Positions 25,911-34,983 of a stretch of DNA of 64,000 nt are shown here, piece by piece. The translations under genes and the position numbers were made by a program. Location: assembly GCF_030540875.1 (NCBI RefSeq), contig NZ_JAUOEM010000001.1, positions 434,001 through 498,000 of the forward strand, in the 5' to 3' direction. How positions within the stretch are numbered: the first letter of the stretch is position 1; every line of letters starts with the position of its first letter. The notes beneath the pieces were generated by a model that saw nothing but the letters and a program-made list of their open reading frames with translations, was not told where the DNA came from and did not search any database. This stretch comes from Flavivirga amylovorans (lineage in GTDB: Bacteria > Bacteroidota > Bacteroidia > Flavobacteriales > Flavobacteriaceae).

Positions 25911-28737
25911 AAAAATTATACTTTTTCTTACGTTTATCGAATGCTTCTGGGCCTCCTTCTAAGACGTCACAAATATGTTCTTGAATGCCTCTTTTATACA
26001 ATACTTCCTTAATTGTATTATCTTCTTCAATCGAATTTTCAATTGAGCCTGAAACGTATTCAAATGTAAATGCCTTATTTTTTGTGTCCTCGCCATTTTG
26101 ATTTGCCACAACAATTAATTCTGCATCAGCACCTAAAACTAAATTAGGGTTATGAGTTACTATGATTATTTGGCGTGCCTTTTTACGTTTCCTTAAAAAC
26201 TTTACAACTTGATTATATATTGACCTATTGTCCAAATCATCTTCGGGTTGGTCTATAAGTATAGGGCATCTACTATCATCTAAATCGATTAACAATCTTA
26301 GTAAAACAAAAGATTTTTTACCTGGAGACATATCAGAAATATCATCATTCTGATAAGTGACTTTAAAGTCATGCATAAACCAATTCTTAAATAGTGAAGT
26401 AATAGCTTCTTTGCTACTTACACCTTCACGTTTTGGAATCTCATTTTTTATAATCTTCCAAGCTTCTTCTTTTAAGAACTTTTTATGTTCCTCTGAACTG
26501 ACAAAGTCATATTCGGTTAGATATTTGTAGTCTTTACTTCGTGTAGTCCTGCCATCGAAATTTTTATTTACAAAAGACTCTTGAAAGTAATCTTTCTTGA
26601 ACCTTGTAACAATATCGAATGACAACTCATCATCAAAATTTGACAAATTAACACTTTTTTTAGCCTCTAAGTAGAGAGCATAGTAATCAGCATTTAGTTC
26701 AGATAAAAGCTCAACATTTTTGCCAATTTGTGCATAAGAATTGTTAATCTCTTTTTCTATATCTATAATGTTTAATAGTATTTTTTCTTCCTTTCCCTTA
26801 TCCTTCATTAGGTCATTTAATGCATTCTGGTCTTTTAATGATTCCCGTAAATCTGTAATACCTTTTTCTTCAACTACTATTTCGTTATTAAGATTCTTAA
26901 TTTTTTCATTAAATGATTCAATTTTTTGAGACATTAAGTTTTGCCAATCAAGTTTATATGATTCAACTTTCTTTTTCGAAAGAACCAGCACTTCTTCTCT
27001 TAAATCGTCATTGATTATATTTTCTATAAGGCTTTCATTTGCATCTATATAGATTTCCTTTAGAGATTTGAGTCTAGAAATATCTTTTGTGATTATATCT
27101 ATATTAGCCTGTTTTTCTTTTATAAGATTTGTGACTCTGTTGAATCTATCCAAATCTTCTTCGCTTACTTTAGATTTTTCTTGTAATCTTTTTATGTCTA
27201 ACGTTAGCTTGTCAATTTGCTTCTTGATACCATCTGAATCGCCTAACTCTTTCTTAAACCTATTCTTTTCAATGTTAATTCCAATATTCTCAAATAGATT
27301 TTTGATGGCAATTTCAATCTTACCTGAAATAGCTTTTTTCCTTTCTTTTAAAGAATCATACCATTTCTTGAAGTCTTTTTTCTGTAATAGTACATCTTGA
27401 ATTATTTCATCAATGTCGCTAGTATTTTCTCCATCATCAACAACCCTATTTAAATACGATTGAGGTATGTAAATGATTCGCTTATCTGGATTCGTGCTTG
27501 AATCAAGGCTGCTTACTTGACCATCTTTCCAAATTACTTCAAAACCTTGAACAGGTCTTTTTTCATCAATTCCAGCAGATTTATTACGTTTTTCATATTC
27601 AACTACATCAGCAGTTTTTGCAGTGCTTCTAAGCAAGATGGATTTTCCTGTAGATTTTCCACCAATTATAGCGGTCATGTTTTGATTACATTGTATAAAG
27701 TCTGTAGTAAATGATGTGTCTAGAAAGCGTAAACTATCTATAACTTCATATATCTTTTTTTCGTCAGGTTTTCTATCAGAAATCCTTACTCTTTCCTCTG
27801 GCTCATAAATAATCTGCTTAAGTCCTTCAAAAGTTGGGTCTGCTTTAATCCAGCATAACTTATTTGCATTCTTTACAAAAAGCTCCTCATAAGTATGAGA
27901 ATCGCTTCCCCAAATGCATGGTTTAAGAGATTTAAACTCTTTAATATATTCCTGGGATGTAGCATTAAATTTTCCCAAGCCCCAATCTCGGGTTTTAGAA
28001 TTTGATGAGAATAAACAATCCGATTTTTGAATAATTACTTTTCGTGTATGATGCCCCTGATTATTCCATGCAACTGCACTTAAATCTTCATCAGATGGCG
28101 TAACAATGAGATATTTTCCTTTAAATATTGATGGTTGAGAAGTTAATAGGTCAGTTATTGTTTCGTCAGAAACAACGGCATTCATCATCCCAGTAAACAA
28201 CTTACTTGAATGTTTTCTGAATTCTTTATGTTCCTCTTGTAATTTTGTTCCGAGTGCGATAAGGTTTTTCTGAGTTAAAGCTCTTCTTTCTCCCGCTTCC
28301 TGAGGCGCACCTTCATAAATTATTTTTAACTGTTGTAGAAAATTTTCATCTATATCTTCGATAGAGACATCATTAGAGAATATTACATGAAAATTAACTC
28401 TATTCTGTTGAACCAATTTGTCTAATCTGAACTCTATATTTGGCAGTAAAAGAATTCTTTTTATTTCACTAATTTGCTTTTCGGAAAATTGTAATTCAAT
28501 AAGCTTTGCATCATTGGATAAATATTCATTCTTGATTTTTTTATAACCTTCGATAGTAAAATAGTCTGTAATCGCAATTACGGCTATTTCGTTTTGAAGA
28601 GCTCTTGTAAACAATTGTTTTATGTATTCATCCCAATCAGCACCAAAACCATTATTTAATGAAGATTCTGGAGTATGAACATGTAAGTCCCATTTTCTCC
28701 ATTCAGACCCTTTTGGGTAGATTTTATTCATAGTCAT
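25909..28737 (-). CDS. PHP-domain plus SMC-like ATPase (TrlF family)
   Basis: A 942-residue protein. The N-terminal PHP phosphoesterase domain shows 'DLHVHTP' (17-23), 'AITDYF' (55-60) and 'GSDSHTYE' (277-284), the metal-binding His/Asp set. An SMC/RecN-like ATPase follows with Walker A 'GGKSTGKS' (359-366), a long coiled coil (about 450-720), 'SPGKKSFVLLRLL' as signature and Walker B 'ILIDQPEDDLDN' (from 826), then 'VTHNPNL'. Proteins of this design are annotated as TrlF-family ATPases and often lie in defence islands; the mechanism is unknown. A phosphoesterase governed by a DNA-binding ATPase is plausible. It is the first gene of the run leading into jetABCD, 150 bp before jetA, possibly under one promoter. 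A second ATG lies at 28731. Confidence 0.88.
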   Translation of the reverse strand: MTMNKIYPKGSEWRKWDLHVHTPESSLNNGFGADWDEYIKQLFTRALQNEIAVIAITDYFTIEGYKKIKNEYLSNDAKLIELQFSEKQISEIKRILLLPNIEFRLDKLVQQNRVNFHVIFSNDVSIEDIDENFLQQLKIIYEGAPQEAGERRALTQKNLIALGTKLQEEHKEFRKHSSKLFTGMMNAVVSDETITDLLTSQPSIFKGKYLIVTPSDEDLSAVAWNNQGHHTRKVIIQKSDCLFSSNSKTRDWGLGKFNATSQEYIKEFKSLKPCIWGSDSHTYEELFVKNANKLCWIKADPTFEGLKQIIYEPEERVRISDRKPDEKKIYEVIDSLRFLDTSFTTDFIQCNQNMTAIIGGKSTGKSILLRSTAKTADVVEYEKRNKSAGIDEKRPVQGFEVIWKDGQVSSLDSSTNPDKRIIYIPQSYLNRVVDDGENTSDIDEIIQDVLLQKKDFKKWYDSLKERKKAISGKIEIAIKNLFENIGINIEKNRFKKELGDSDGIKKQIDKLTLDIKRLQEKSKVSEEDLDRFNRVTNLIKEKQANIDIITKDISRLKSLKEIYIDANESLIENIINDDLREEVLVLSKKKVESYKLDWQNLMSQKIESFNEKIKNLNNEIVVEEKGITDLRESLKDQNALNDLMKDKGKEEKILLNIIDIEKEINNSYAQIGKNVELLSELNADYYALYLEAKKSVNLSNFDDELSFDIVTRFKKDYFQESFVNKNFDGRTTRSKDYKYLTEYDFVSSEEHKKFLKEEAWKIIKNEIPKREGVSSKEAITSLFKNWFMHDFKVTYQNDDISDMSPGKKSFVLLRLLIDLDDSRCPILIDQPEDDLDNRSIYNQVVKFLRKRKKARQIIIVTHNPNLVLGADAELIVVANQNGEDTKNKAFTFEYVSGSIENSIEEDNTIKEVLYKRGIQEHICDVLEGGPEAFDKRKKKYNF

Positions 28738-29116
28738 TGTTATTTTCCCCTGTGTGGGTTTTTATTTTTCATACAACACCTTTGGATAATAAAAAAGCCA
28801 ATGAATACTCATTAGCTCCTACCGACATTTCCCTATGTGTAATCAGCTATAAATATATTAAAATTTTAACATAATTTCTTACGTATTTCTGTAAAAAACT
28901 ACTTATGGTATAGGATTATACTTTCTCCACTGAGAGTAATCGAATTAGGTGCGTTATTTTGAGGACTAATAAAATTTGTACCTTTACAACATCAAAGAAG
29001 AGCAAATTATATCTTCAAAGTTGTTTTTATGGTTTTAGTGTGCAGATAGGTGTACACATTTGGAAAAAATGAAATAAAGTACTGAATAACAGTGTAATAT
29101 AAAGTGGCGGTTAAGT
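28738..29116. other. Right end of the island, no gene
   Basis: About 380 bp upstream of the TrlF-like gene. It must contain the promoter for TrlF and perhaps for the whole defence run. No coding frame or strong hairpin is seen. TGCAGATAGGTGTACACATTT near 29041-29061 recalls the GGTGTGCAAT repeats at the left end and may be an integrase arm site. Confidence 0.45.
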
Positions 29117-29137
29117 CTGCCACCCCGACGAACCTAG
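29117..29137 (+). repeat. attR: right copy of 21 bp att core
   Basis: Exact copy of 1031-1051, but here not attached to a tRNA body: the bases to its left do not continue tRNA-Pro. This is the expected structure of the distal end of an element integrated into a tRNA 3' end. Confidence 0.85.
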
Positions 29138-29275
29138 TAATAGGTTATAGTAAAACACTGTTAATCTTATGATTATCAGTGTTTTTTTGTTTTTGCACAT
29201 TTTATTTGATATCAAATAAAAGCATCTAAACTCATTAAAAAGTTGTGTAAATCGGTGTGCATTTATTCACCAAAA
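29138..29275 (+). repeat. Degenerate copy of the island left end beyond attR
   Basis: Beyond the 21 bp core, similarity to 1052-1195 continues imperfectly for about 140 bp. It includes the terminator hairpin (29152-29188), the 'TTGATnnCAAATAAA' stretch and two GTGTG repeats (29242-29264). Because the matching sequence at the left is inside the element, this looks like the left end of a second element of the same family, now without its integrase. Confidence 0.6.
29152..29188 (+). terminator. Second copy of the tRNA-Pro-type terminator
   Basis: AAAACACTG (29152-29160) pairs with CAGTGTTTT (29177 onward) and a T run follows. It duplicates the hairpin at 1066-1107. No transcript obviously needs it here; it is best explained as part of the duplicated att region. 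Confidence 0.6.
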
Positions 29276-29329
29276 ATCAATAATGATGTCAATAACAGTT
29301 TTTGTTTCATAGTACTGTTCTTAATTGTA

Positions 29330-29397
29330 GCTAACGGTATTCTGTGTATGGTGCGCATCACGAAGGGTATGCGCTATACATCTCTTAGCGTGCGTTG
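29330..29397 (-). other. Imperfect palindrome resembling an attC site
   Basis: Directly downstream of the YD-like gene, GCGCAT (29353-29358) pairs with ATGCGC (29369-29374) and TGTAT (29345-29349) with ATACA (29376-29380), with unpaired bases between arms. Outer AACG (29333-29336) matches CGTT (29393-29396). Unequal bulges and AAC/GTT ends recall integron attC recombination sites, but the R boxes do not match consensus. It could also be a terminator-like hairpin. Confidence 0.35.
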
Positions 29398-29400
29398 TTG

Positions 29401-30339
29401 TTATTCAAAATATTCGTACTCATAACTAATTGTAAAAACTAAACGACTTTCTTCATATACGTCAGCTCTTTCCAATAATCCATTGTCAAGATAAAAATGC
29501 TTGTACAAATAATGGTTGTTTAAACTCATACAAGGGTCACTAAAATAAGTATATTTCTCTTTTATAGAGCCATTTTTATTATATGAAATTTTTGTTGCTA
29601 ATTCCGTAATATCTGAACGATTACCAAATTTCATACGATTAATGCTTTCGATTCGCGAGATGTTTTTCTCTCTTTTTTCTGTTAATCTATTTGACGAATC
29701 ATAATTATAAACGATTGTGTTTGTTACAACGTCATCTCTATAATGAATTTCTTTAGATAAGTTATTGTTGTTGTCATATTCATATGCTTTGCAATAGGTT
29801 TTTAGTTTTTCATATTCCGTTTGTTTCGAAGTCTCAATTATCTCGGTTTTGATAATTTCAGTTTTTACCTTTCCAAAACTTGTCCAATCTATCATTTTTG
29901 TTTTACGAACTATATTTTCTTCATTGTTTTGACTTTTACTTAATTGTTTTATTAGTTGCTCTTTTGAGTTATAAAAATTTTTAAAAGTTTCTTCGCTATC
30001 TTGGATTAATTGATTATTTCCGTCATATACATAAGGAATCGAGTCTATTTTAGTTGTATCTATTTTGTCTATCCAAAGAGTGAAGATTTTATTGTTATTT
30101 TTATCATAAATATTTCTGTAAATAGTTCCCAATCTTCCCATATTCCATTCAATAGAATTCCCTTTCCTGTCATACTTTTTCCAAATAGCAGTACAGCTAG
30201 AATTCGAACCTGAAAAACAGTGCTTTTCAAAAGATTCTTTCACTTTATTCTTCACAATCAAATCTTTATCATTTCCGATTTGTGCAGAAATTGAGTTAAT
30301 AACTCCAACTAATATCAATAATGTTATTTGAACTCTCAT
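29401..30339 (-). CDS. Secreted protein with YD/RHS-like repeats
   Basis: A 312-residue protein with a Sec signal (ends 'NSISAQ'). Several short units of the form 'YDNNNNLSKEIHYRDD', 'YDSSNRLTEKREK' and 'YNKNGSIKEKYTYF' are YD-type repeats, as in RHS proteins but far shorter than full RHS shells. Similar small secreted YD proteins occur widely in Flavobacteriaceae with no assigned function. It lies just outside the right att site, inside what may be the remnant of a second element. Confidence 0.65.
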   Translation of the reverse strand: MRVQITLLILVGVINSISAQIGNDKDLIVKNKVKESFEKHCFSGSNSSCTAIWKKYDRKGNSIEWNMGRLGTIYRNIYDKNNNKIFTLWIDKIDTTKIDSIPYVYDGNNQLIQDSEETFKNFYNSKEQLIKQLSKSQNNEENIVRKTKMIDWTSFGKVKTEIIKTEIIETSKQTEYEKLKTYCKAYEYDNNNNLSKEIHYRDDVVTNTIVYNYDSSNRLTEKREKNISRIESINRMKFGNRSDITELATKISYNKNGSIKEKYTYFSDPCMSLNNHYLYKHFYLDNGLLERADVYEESRLVFTISYEYEYFE

Positions 30340-30679
30340 TGTTCTTCTTATGTACGTTAACGTTAAATGTATGGAAAATCAGAAGCTAGCAAACAAAGCA
30401 ACATCCATAATGTAAGCCTAAAAATAGCTATTTTCTGCATATTGCTAACAAACGTACTAATTTTTACTTTGAGATAATTTGCCATATTTTAGTATGTACT
30501 GTTTGATTTTCATTATGATAAAAGTTCAAATCCTACCATATTTAAATTTAAAGTAAGCCAGAAACAAATATAGTGCAAGCAGAATAGGATTATTAGTTTC
30601 CGAACAATATTTGCATTGACTCTTATTAGTCTTAAAGAATGTGTTATATTTGGCTTTACATCAAATTCATATATTGTTT
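30340..30679. other. Intergenic region before the PUL regulator
   Basis: 340 bp between two divergent genes. It holds the promoters of the YD-like gene and of the hybrid regulator. A perfect 14 bp palindrome AAAATAGCTATTTT lies near 30421-30436. AATATTTG near 30606-30613 is one base from the -7 consensus TAnnTTTG and may serve the regulator. No gene is seen. Confidence 0.45.
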
Positions 30680-33600
30680 ATGAAGGTCAAGATTCTTTCA
30701 ATAATACTGGCTATTTTATCGGTCTGCTCTTCTATTTCTCAAAATAGAAAACTAGAGTATATCCAAAAATATACTATTTCAGAAGGATTAGCGCATAATG
30801 GTGTTACCTCAATATTAGAGGATTCACGTGGGTTTCTATGGTTTGGTACTTTTGATGGTGTAAATAGATTTGATGGCTATAAGTTTACAATTTTTAAAAA
30901 TACGGTCGACAAAGATATACTCACTTCTAATAGAGTAAGGTCTTTGGCAGAAGATGGCAATCATACTATTTGGATTGGAACAGAAAAAGGAATTACTCTT
31001 TATGACCAAACCGAAGCGGAATTTAAAAAAATTAATACAACTAAATCAAATGAGAACATTATTAATAATGCAATAATTAAGCAAATATTAATAGTTAAAG
31101 AAGAAAAAGTTGTTTTGGTTATTACCGAAAATAGTAGTTTATTAATCTTTGATTTTGATTATAATTTTCTGGGAGAATATTTTCCTGGTAATTTGTCAAA
31201 TAAAAAGAATCTTGAATTATTTAATTGTATTAAGCTAGACGAGCAAGATTACTTGCTTAGCAGCTCAGAAGGTCTATATCTATTTAAATTAAAGGATAGG
31301 GTGTTTAAACCATTATTGCAAAATGAGATAGACTACACGGCATATGTAGAGCATTTGGATGATGACCATTTTGTTGTAGCACAAAATGATGAATCCATTG
31401 TTTTAAATTATCAAAAGGATGGTAGAGGCGAATACTTTTTCGATGTTAAAAGAAAGTTTTTAAAGGGATATAGAACCAAAACTTTTATGGTAGATTCTAC
31501 AAATCATTTATGGGTAGGAACTACTAGGAGAGGATTATTAAAAATGAAAGTTTCAAGTTTGCTTTCTAATGAGCAAGATATTAAACCGTATTATTTTGAT
31601 GATGATTTAAACTTGTTGAGAACGAGTAAAATAATTTCAACTTCAAAAAACCTATGCTGGCTTTCAACTTATAATCAGGGCGTGTATCAATTTGATTTAT
31701 TTCAATCGCCTTTCAAAAGTTACAATTCAAAAATGAATTATGACTACGGTCTTAAATCCGATAATGTAAGACATATAACAAAAATAGATAAGGATAGGGT
31801 ATATTTATTATCTCCAGATGCAGACTTAGCAATTTTTAATACAAAATCCCATCAATTTGAGCCAATAAGACCAGCACTTTTAAAAAAAATATCATCAGAA
31901 TTAACCGGTTTATATGTTGATTGTAGAGAGAATTTGTGGTTAAGATTAAGAGGAAAAGCTAATCTGTTCAGGTTAAAAAAGGGAGAAAGTAATCTTGAGT
32001 TGGTTGAACTTCAAGGAGAGTATTCCCCAGATGTCGTTGGCACAGGATTGCGTTATTTTACGGAAGATAATTATGGCAACATATGGGTTGGGACAAATAG
32101 AGATGTTTATAGGATAGTAGTTAATAAAACAAACGAAGTCGTTGAAGTAGAAGCTCTCAATGATAATCCATACTTTTCAGTAGATAAGTTGTCATTAGCC
32201 AGATTTGTTTATGCAGACCCTATTCATGATTTTATTTGGATAGGAGCTAGTTCAGATGGGTTATTTCGTATTGAGAATAAGCGTGGTGTTTCTGTTAAAG
32301 AATTGAGTGTAAAACAATTTAAGAAAGATATTAATGTCCCATTTTCAATATCAAGCGATTTTGTGTCAGCTATTGTAAGATTGCCTAATGAAGAGTTTTG
32401 GATAGGAACAGAAGGTGGAGGGGTTTGTAAAGTTATTGATAGCGATACTAGCCCTAAGTTTATTCCTTATTCTGAAAAGAATGGATTATCTAACAATGCT
32501 GTTAAAAATGTATTATTTGATGATGAATATAATTTGTGGATAACTACAAATGTAGGTCTTAATAAGTTGAATACTAAGGATTTAAGTATTAAAAAGTTTA
32601 GAGAGTCTGATGGGCTTCCTTTTGAAGATTTCTTTTTTGTAGCAACTCATTTGGAAAACGGAGTAATTATATCTTCTGGTATAGATGGTTTTTGCTATTT
32701 TAATCCAAATGATATTGTTAAAACAAAAAAACTCCCCAAAATTTATTTTGAAAACCTTAAGATATTTAACGAAGATATCTCTCCTAATGATACTATAAAT
32801 GGTAGGGTTGTATTAGAAAAAAGTTTAAACCAATTAGATGAAATAGTTCTTAAGCATAACGAAAATAATTTTTCTTTGGATTTGATTAGTCTTCACTTTT
32901 TGAATCCGAAAAATCACAATTTAAAGTATAAACTATTACCGATAAATGATGAATGGCAAGAAGTACCATCTGGTCAAAATACCATTCAATACAATGAACT
33001 ACCACATGGGGAATATGAATTAAGTGTAATGGCATCAAATGTTTTAAATCAATGGTCAGAGCCTAAAAGACTTAAAATAGTTATAGAACCTTCTATTTGG
33101 AATACTACTTTTGCGTATATATTATATGCTATCTTATTTTTTCTGTTAGTCTATGTGGTTGTAAGGGTAATACTAAAAATACAAAGATTGAGTCATGATG
33201 TGGAAATTGAACAGTTAACTATAAATAATGTTAAAGAAGTAAATGAAGCAAAATTACGATTCTTTTCAAATATATCTCACGAGATAAAAACACCAATAAC
33301 ACTTTTGTCAGGGCCAATAGAAACTTTGTTGCAAAATTATAAAGGTAATGCTTCAGCAAAAGATAGGCTAAACCTAATGAAAAGACAAGTTAGGAAGATT
33401 GAACACTTGATTGATCAGGTGCATGATTTTAGAAAGGCAGATGCTAATGTGTTGAAAATGAATTATTCTCGATTTAGGTTTGATCTTTTTATTCAAGAAT
33501 TGATAACTGATTTTAAGTTTTTAGCCCAGAAAGATCAAAAAGAATTGAACGTTGAAAGTGAAAATTCAAAAGTCATAGTTGCAGCAGACAGGGACAAGCT

Positions 33601-34837
33601 GGAGAAAATATTCAATAACATTATCAATAATGCTTTTAAATATACGAAGGTAGAAGATAGTATTACAATTAAGTACTTTGCTGAAGATAAAGACTTGGTA
33701 GTTGTTATAGAAGATACGGGACAAGGCATTGATAATGTAGATCTGCCCCATGTTTTTGAAAGGTTTTACCAATCACACAATAATAAAAACGTTCATGCTA
33801 GCGGATCGGGAATAGGACTTGCCTTTTCTAAACGCCTTATAGAAATGCACTATGGATTTGTAGATGTAGATAGTATCTTTGGTAAAGGTACAAAATTCAC
33901 AATTCGTTTACCAATAGTAAAAAGTCATTCAGAGAGTGAAGAGGTTGTTGAAGACATCTTGTTGCCAGAAGAAGAGGAAGTGATATTTGATACAAAACTT
34001 GTTCAAAAGTTTGTGCCATCACAAATAGAGACCTCAGGGGAATTTACTGAGTCTTTAGTTTTTTATGCAGAAGACAACAGTGAAATGAAGCATTATGTTT
34101 CAGAAGTGCTTTCACGCTATTTCAAGGTGAGAACCTTCAGCAATGGTCAGGAATGTTTGGACGCTATGGAAGATAGGTGGCCAGATATTGTAATTAGTGA
34201 TGTGCAAATGCCTGAAATGAATGGTTTAGACTTGTGCATTAGAATAAAGTCAGATTTAAAAACAAGTCATATACCAGTAATTTTGCTAACAGCCTTAACT
34301 AATATACAAGACCAAGTACAAGGTATTAGAGACGGTGCTGATGCTTATATTAAAAAGCCATTCAATGTGCAGCGATTAGTGACAAATACTGAGGCTTTGT
34401 TGAGTGGTAGGAAAAAGTTAAGTGAACGTTATCAGGTAGGTATTCCACTTACTAGAGATAATAATATTAATGATAGAAATGATAATGCTTTCTTGGACAA
34501 GCTTTATAGCTTAGTTGAAGAGAATTTAGGAAATCAGGATTTTAATCTTAACGACCTTGCTAAAGAAATGTACCTAAACCGTACTCATTTCTATCAAAAA
34601 GTTAAAGCACTGACCAATCAAACACCTTTCGAATTCTTGAAGATGTATAGGTTAAAGAGAGCTGCAGATTTCTTGTTACAAAAAAATATGTCGGTGAAAG
34701 AGGTGTCTATAGTTTCAGGGTTCAAGAGTAGAACCCATTTTGCAAAGATATTTAAAGAGCGATATAAGGTCTCACCAGGTACTTATGCTGAAGAAGTGGA
34801 AACAAGAAAAGAGGCAGATAAACCCCCCACCCCATAA
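30680..34837 (+). CDS. Hybrid two-component system regulator (HTCS) of the PUL
   Basis: 1385 residues from the ATG at 30680, where a signal/anchor sequence starts; a GTG at 30641 would add 13 residues in front of it. Order: periplasmic sensor of repeated two-component propeller (Reg_prop) blades ('ILEDSRGFLWFGTFDGVNRFDG', 'EDNYGNIWVGTN') and a Y_Y_Y domain (to about 800); one transmembrane helix (about 809-830); HisKA with 'SNISHEIKTP' (His near 866); HATPase ('DTGQGIDN', 'GSGIGLAFSKRL'); receiver with 'VISDVQMPEMNG' (Asp near 1172); C-terminal AraC HTH (about 1290-1375). HTCS proteins bind an oligosaccharide of the target glycan and activate the adjacent PUL. It reads into the GH110 gene after 146 bp. 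Confidence 0.95.
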   Translation: MKVKILSIILAILSVCSSISQNRKLEYIQKYTISEGLAHNGVTSILEDSRGFLWFGTFDGVNRFDGYKFTIFKNTVDKDILTSNRVRSLAEDGNHTIWIGTEKGITLYDQTEAEFKKINTTKSNENIINNAIIKQILIVKEEKVVLVITENSSLLIFDFDYNFLGEYFPGNLSNKKNLELFNCIKLDEQDYLLSSSEGLYLFKLKDRVFKPLLQNEIDYTAYVEHLDDDHFVVAQNDESIVLNYQKDGRGEYFFDVKRKFLKGYRTKTFMVDSTNHLWVGTTRRGLLKMKVSSLLSNEQDIKPYYFDDDLNLLRTSKIISTSKNLCWLSTYNQGVYQFDLFQSPFKSYNSKMNYDYGLKSDNVRHITKIDKDRVYLLSPDADLAIFNTKSHQFEPIRPALLKKISSELTGLYVDCRENLWLRLRGKANLFRLKKGESNLELVELQGEYSPDVVGTGLRYFTEDNYGNIWVGTNRDVYRIVVNKTNEVVEVEALNDNPYFSVDKLSLARFVYADPIHDFIWIGASSDGLFRIENKRGVSVKELSVKQFKKDINVPFSISSDFVSAIVRLPNEEFWIGTEGGGVCKVIDSDTSPKFIPYSEKNGLSNNAVKNVLFDDEYNLWITTNVGLNKLNTKDLSIKKFRESDGLPFEDFFFVATHLENGVIISSGIDGFCYFNPNDIVKTKKLPKIYFENLKIFNEDISPNDTINGRVVLEKSLNQLDEIVLKHNENNFSLDLISLHFLNPKNHNLKYKLLPINDEWQEVPSGQNTIQYNELPHGEYELSVMASNVLNQWSEPKRLKIVIEPSIWNTTFAYILYAILFFLLVYVVVRVILKIQRLSHDVEIEQLTINNVKEVNEAKLRFFSNISHEIKTPITLLSGPIETLLQNYKGNASAKDRLNLMKRQVRKIEHLIDQVHDFRKADANVLKMNYSRFRFDLFIQELITDFKFLAQKDQKELNVESENSKVIVAADRDKLEKIFNNIINNAFKYTKVEDSITIKYFAEDKDLVVVIEDTGQGIDNVDLPHVFERFYQSHNNKNVHASGSGIGLAFSKRLIEMHYGFVDVDSIFGKGTKFTIRLPIVKSHSESEEVVEDILLPEEEEVIFDTKLVQKFVPSQIETSGEFTESLVFYAEDNSEMKHYVSEVLSRYFKVRTFSNGQECLDAMEDRWPDIVISDVQMPEMNGLDLCIRIKSDLKTSHIPVILLTALTNIQDQVQGIRDGADAYIKKPFNVQRLVTNTEALLSGRKKLSERYQVGIPLTRDNNINDRNDNAFLDKLYSLVEENLGNQDFNLNDLAKEMYLNRTHFYQKVKALTNQTPFEFLKMYRLKRAADFLLQKNMSVKEVSIVSGFKSRTHFAKIFKERYKVSPGTYAEEVETRKEADKPPTP

Positions 34838-34983
34838 TATTTCATATATGTTAAATCAGGATATTTAGCTTTTAATAATACGGTTTATTTATTCAAAGCT
34901 ACCCGAAATATATTTGTGAATACATAGTAAACACAGTAATTCAGGTATTTTTACAAAACGTTTGTATAAATACATTTAATAAT

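Larger units (their letters stand above)
1031..29137. mobile_element. ~28 kb integrative element in tRNA-Pro
   Basis: An exact 21 bp direct repeat lies at 1031-1051, overlapping the tRNA-Pro 3' end, and at 29117-29137. An IntDOT-type tyrosine integrase starts just inside the left repeat. The interval holds genes typical of Bacteroidota mobile elements (integrase, RadC/JAB protein, BfmA-like mobilisation protein) and defence cargo (Wadjet, TrlF). No relaxase, coupling protein or conjugation (Tra) genes are visible. At best the element is mobilisable in trans, and it may be defective. The boundaries rest on the repeat, and excision has not been shown. Confidence 0.85.
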
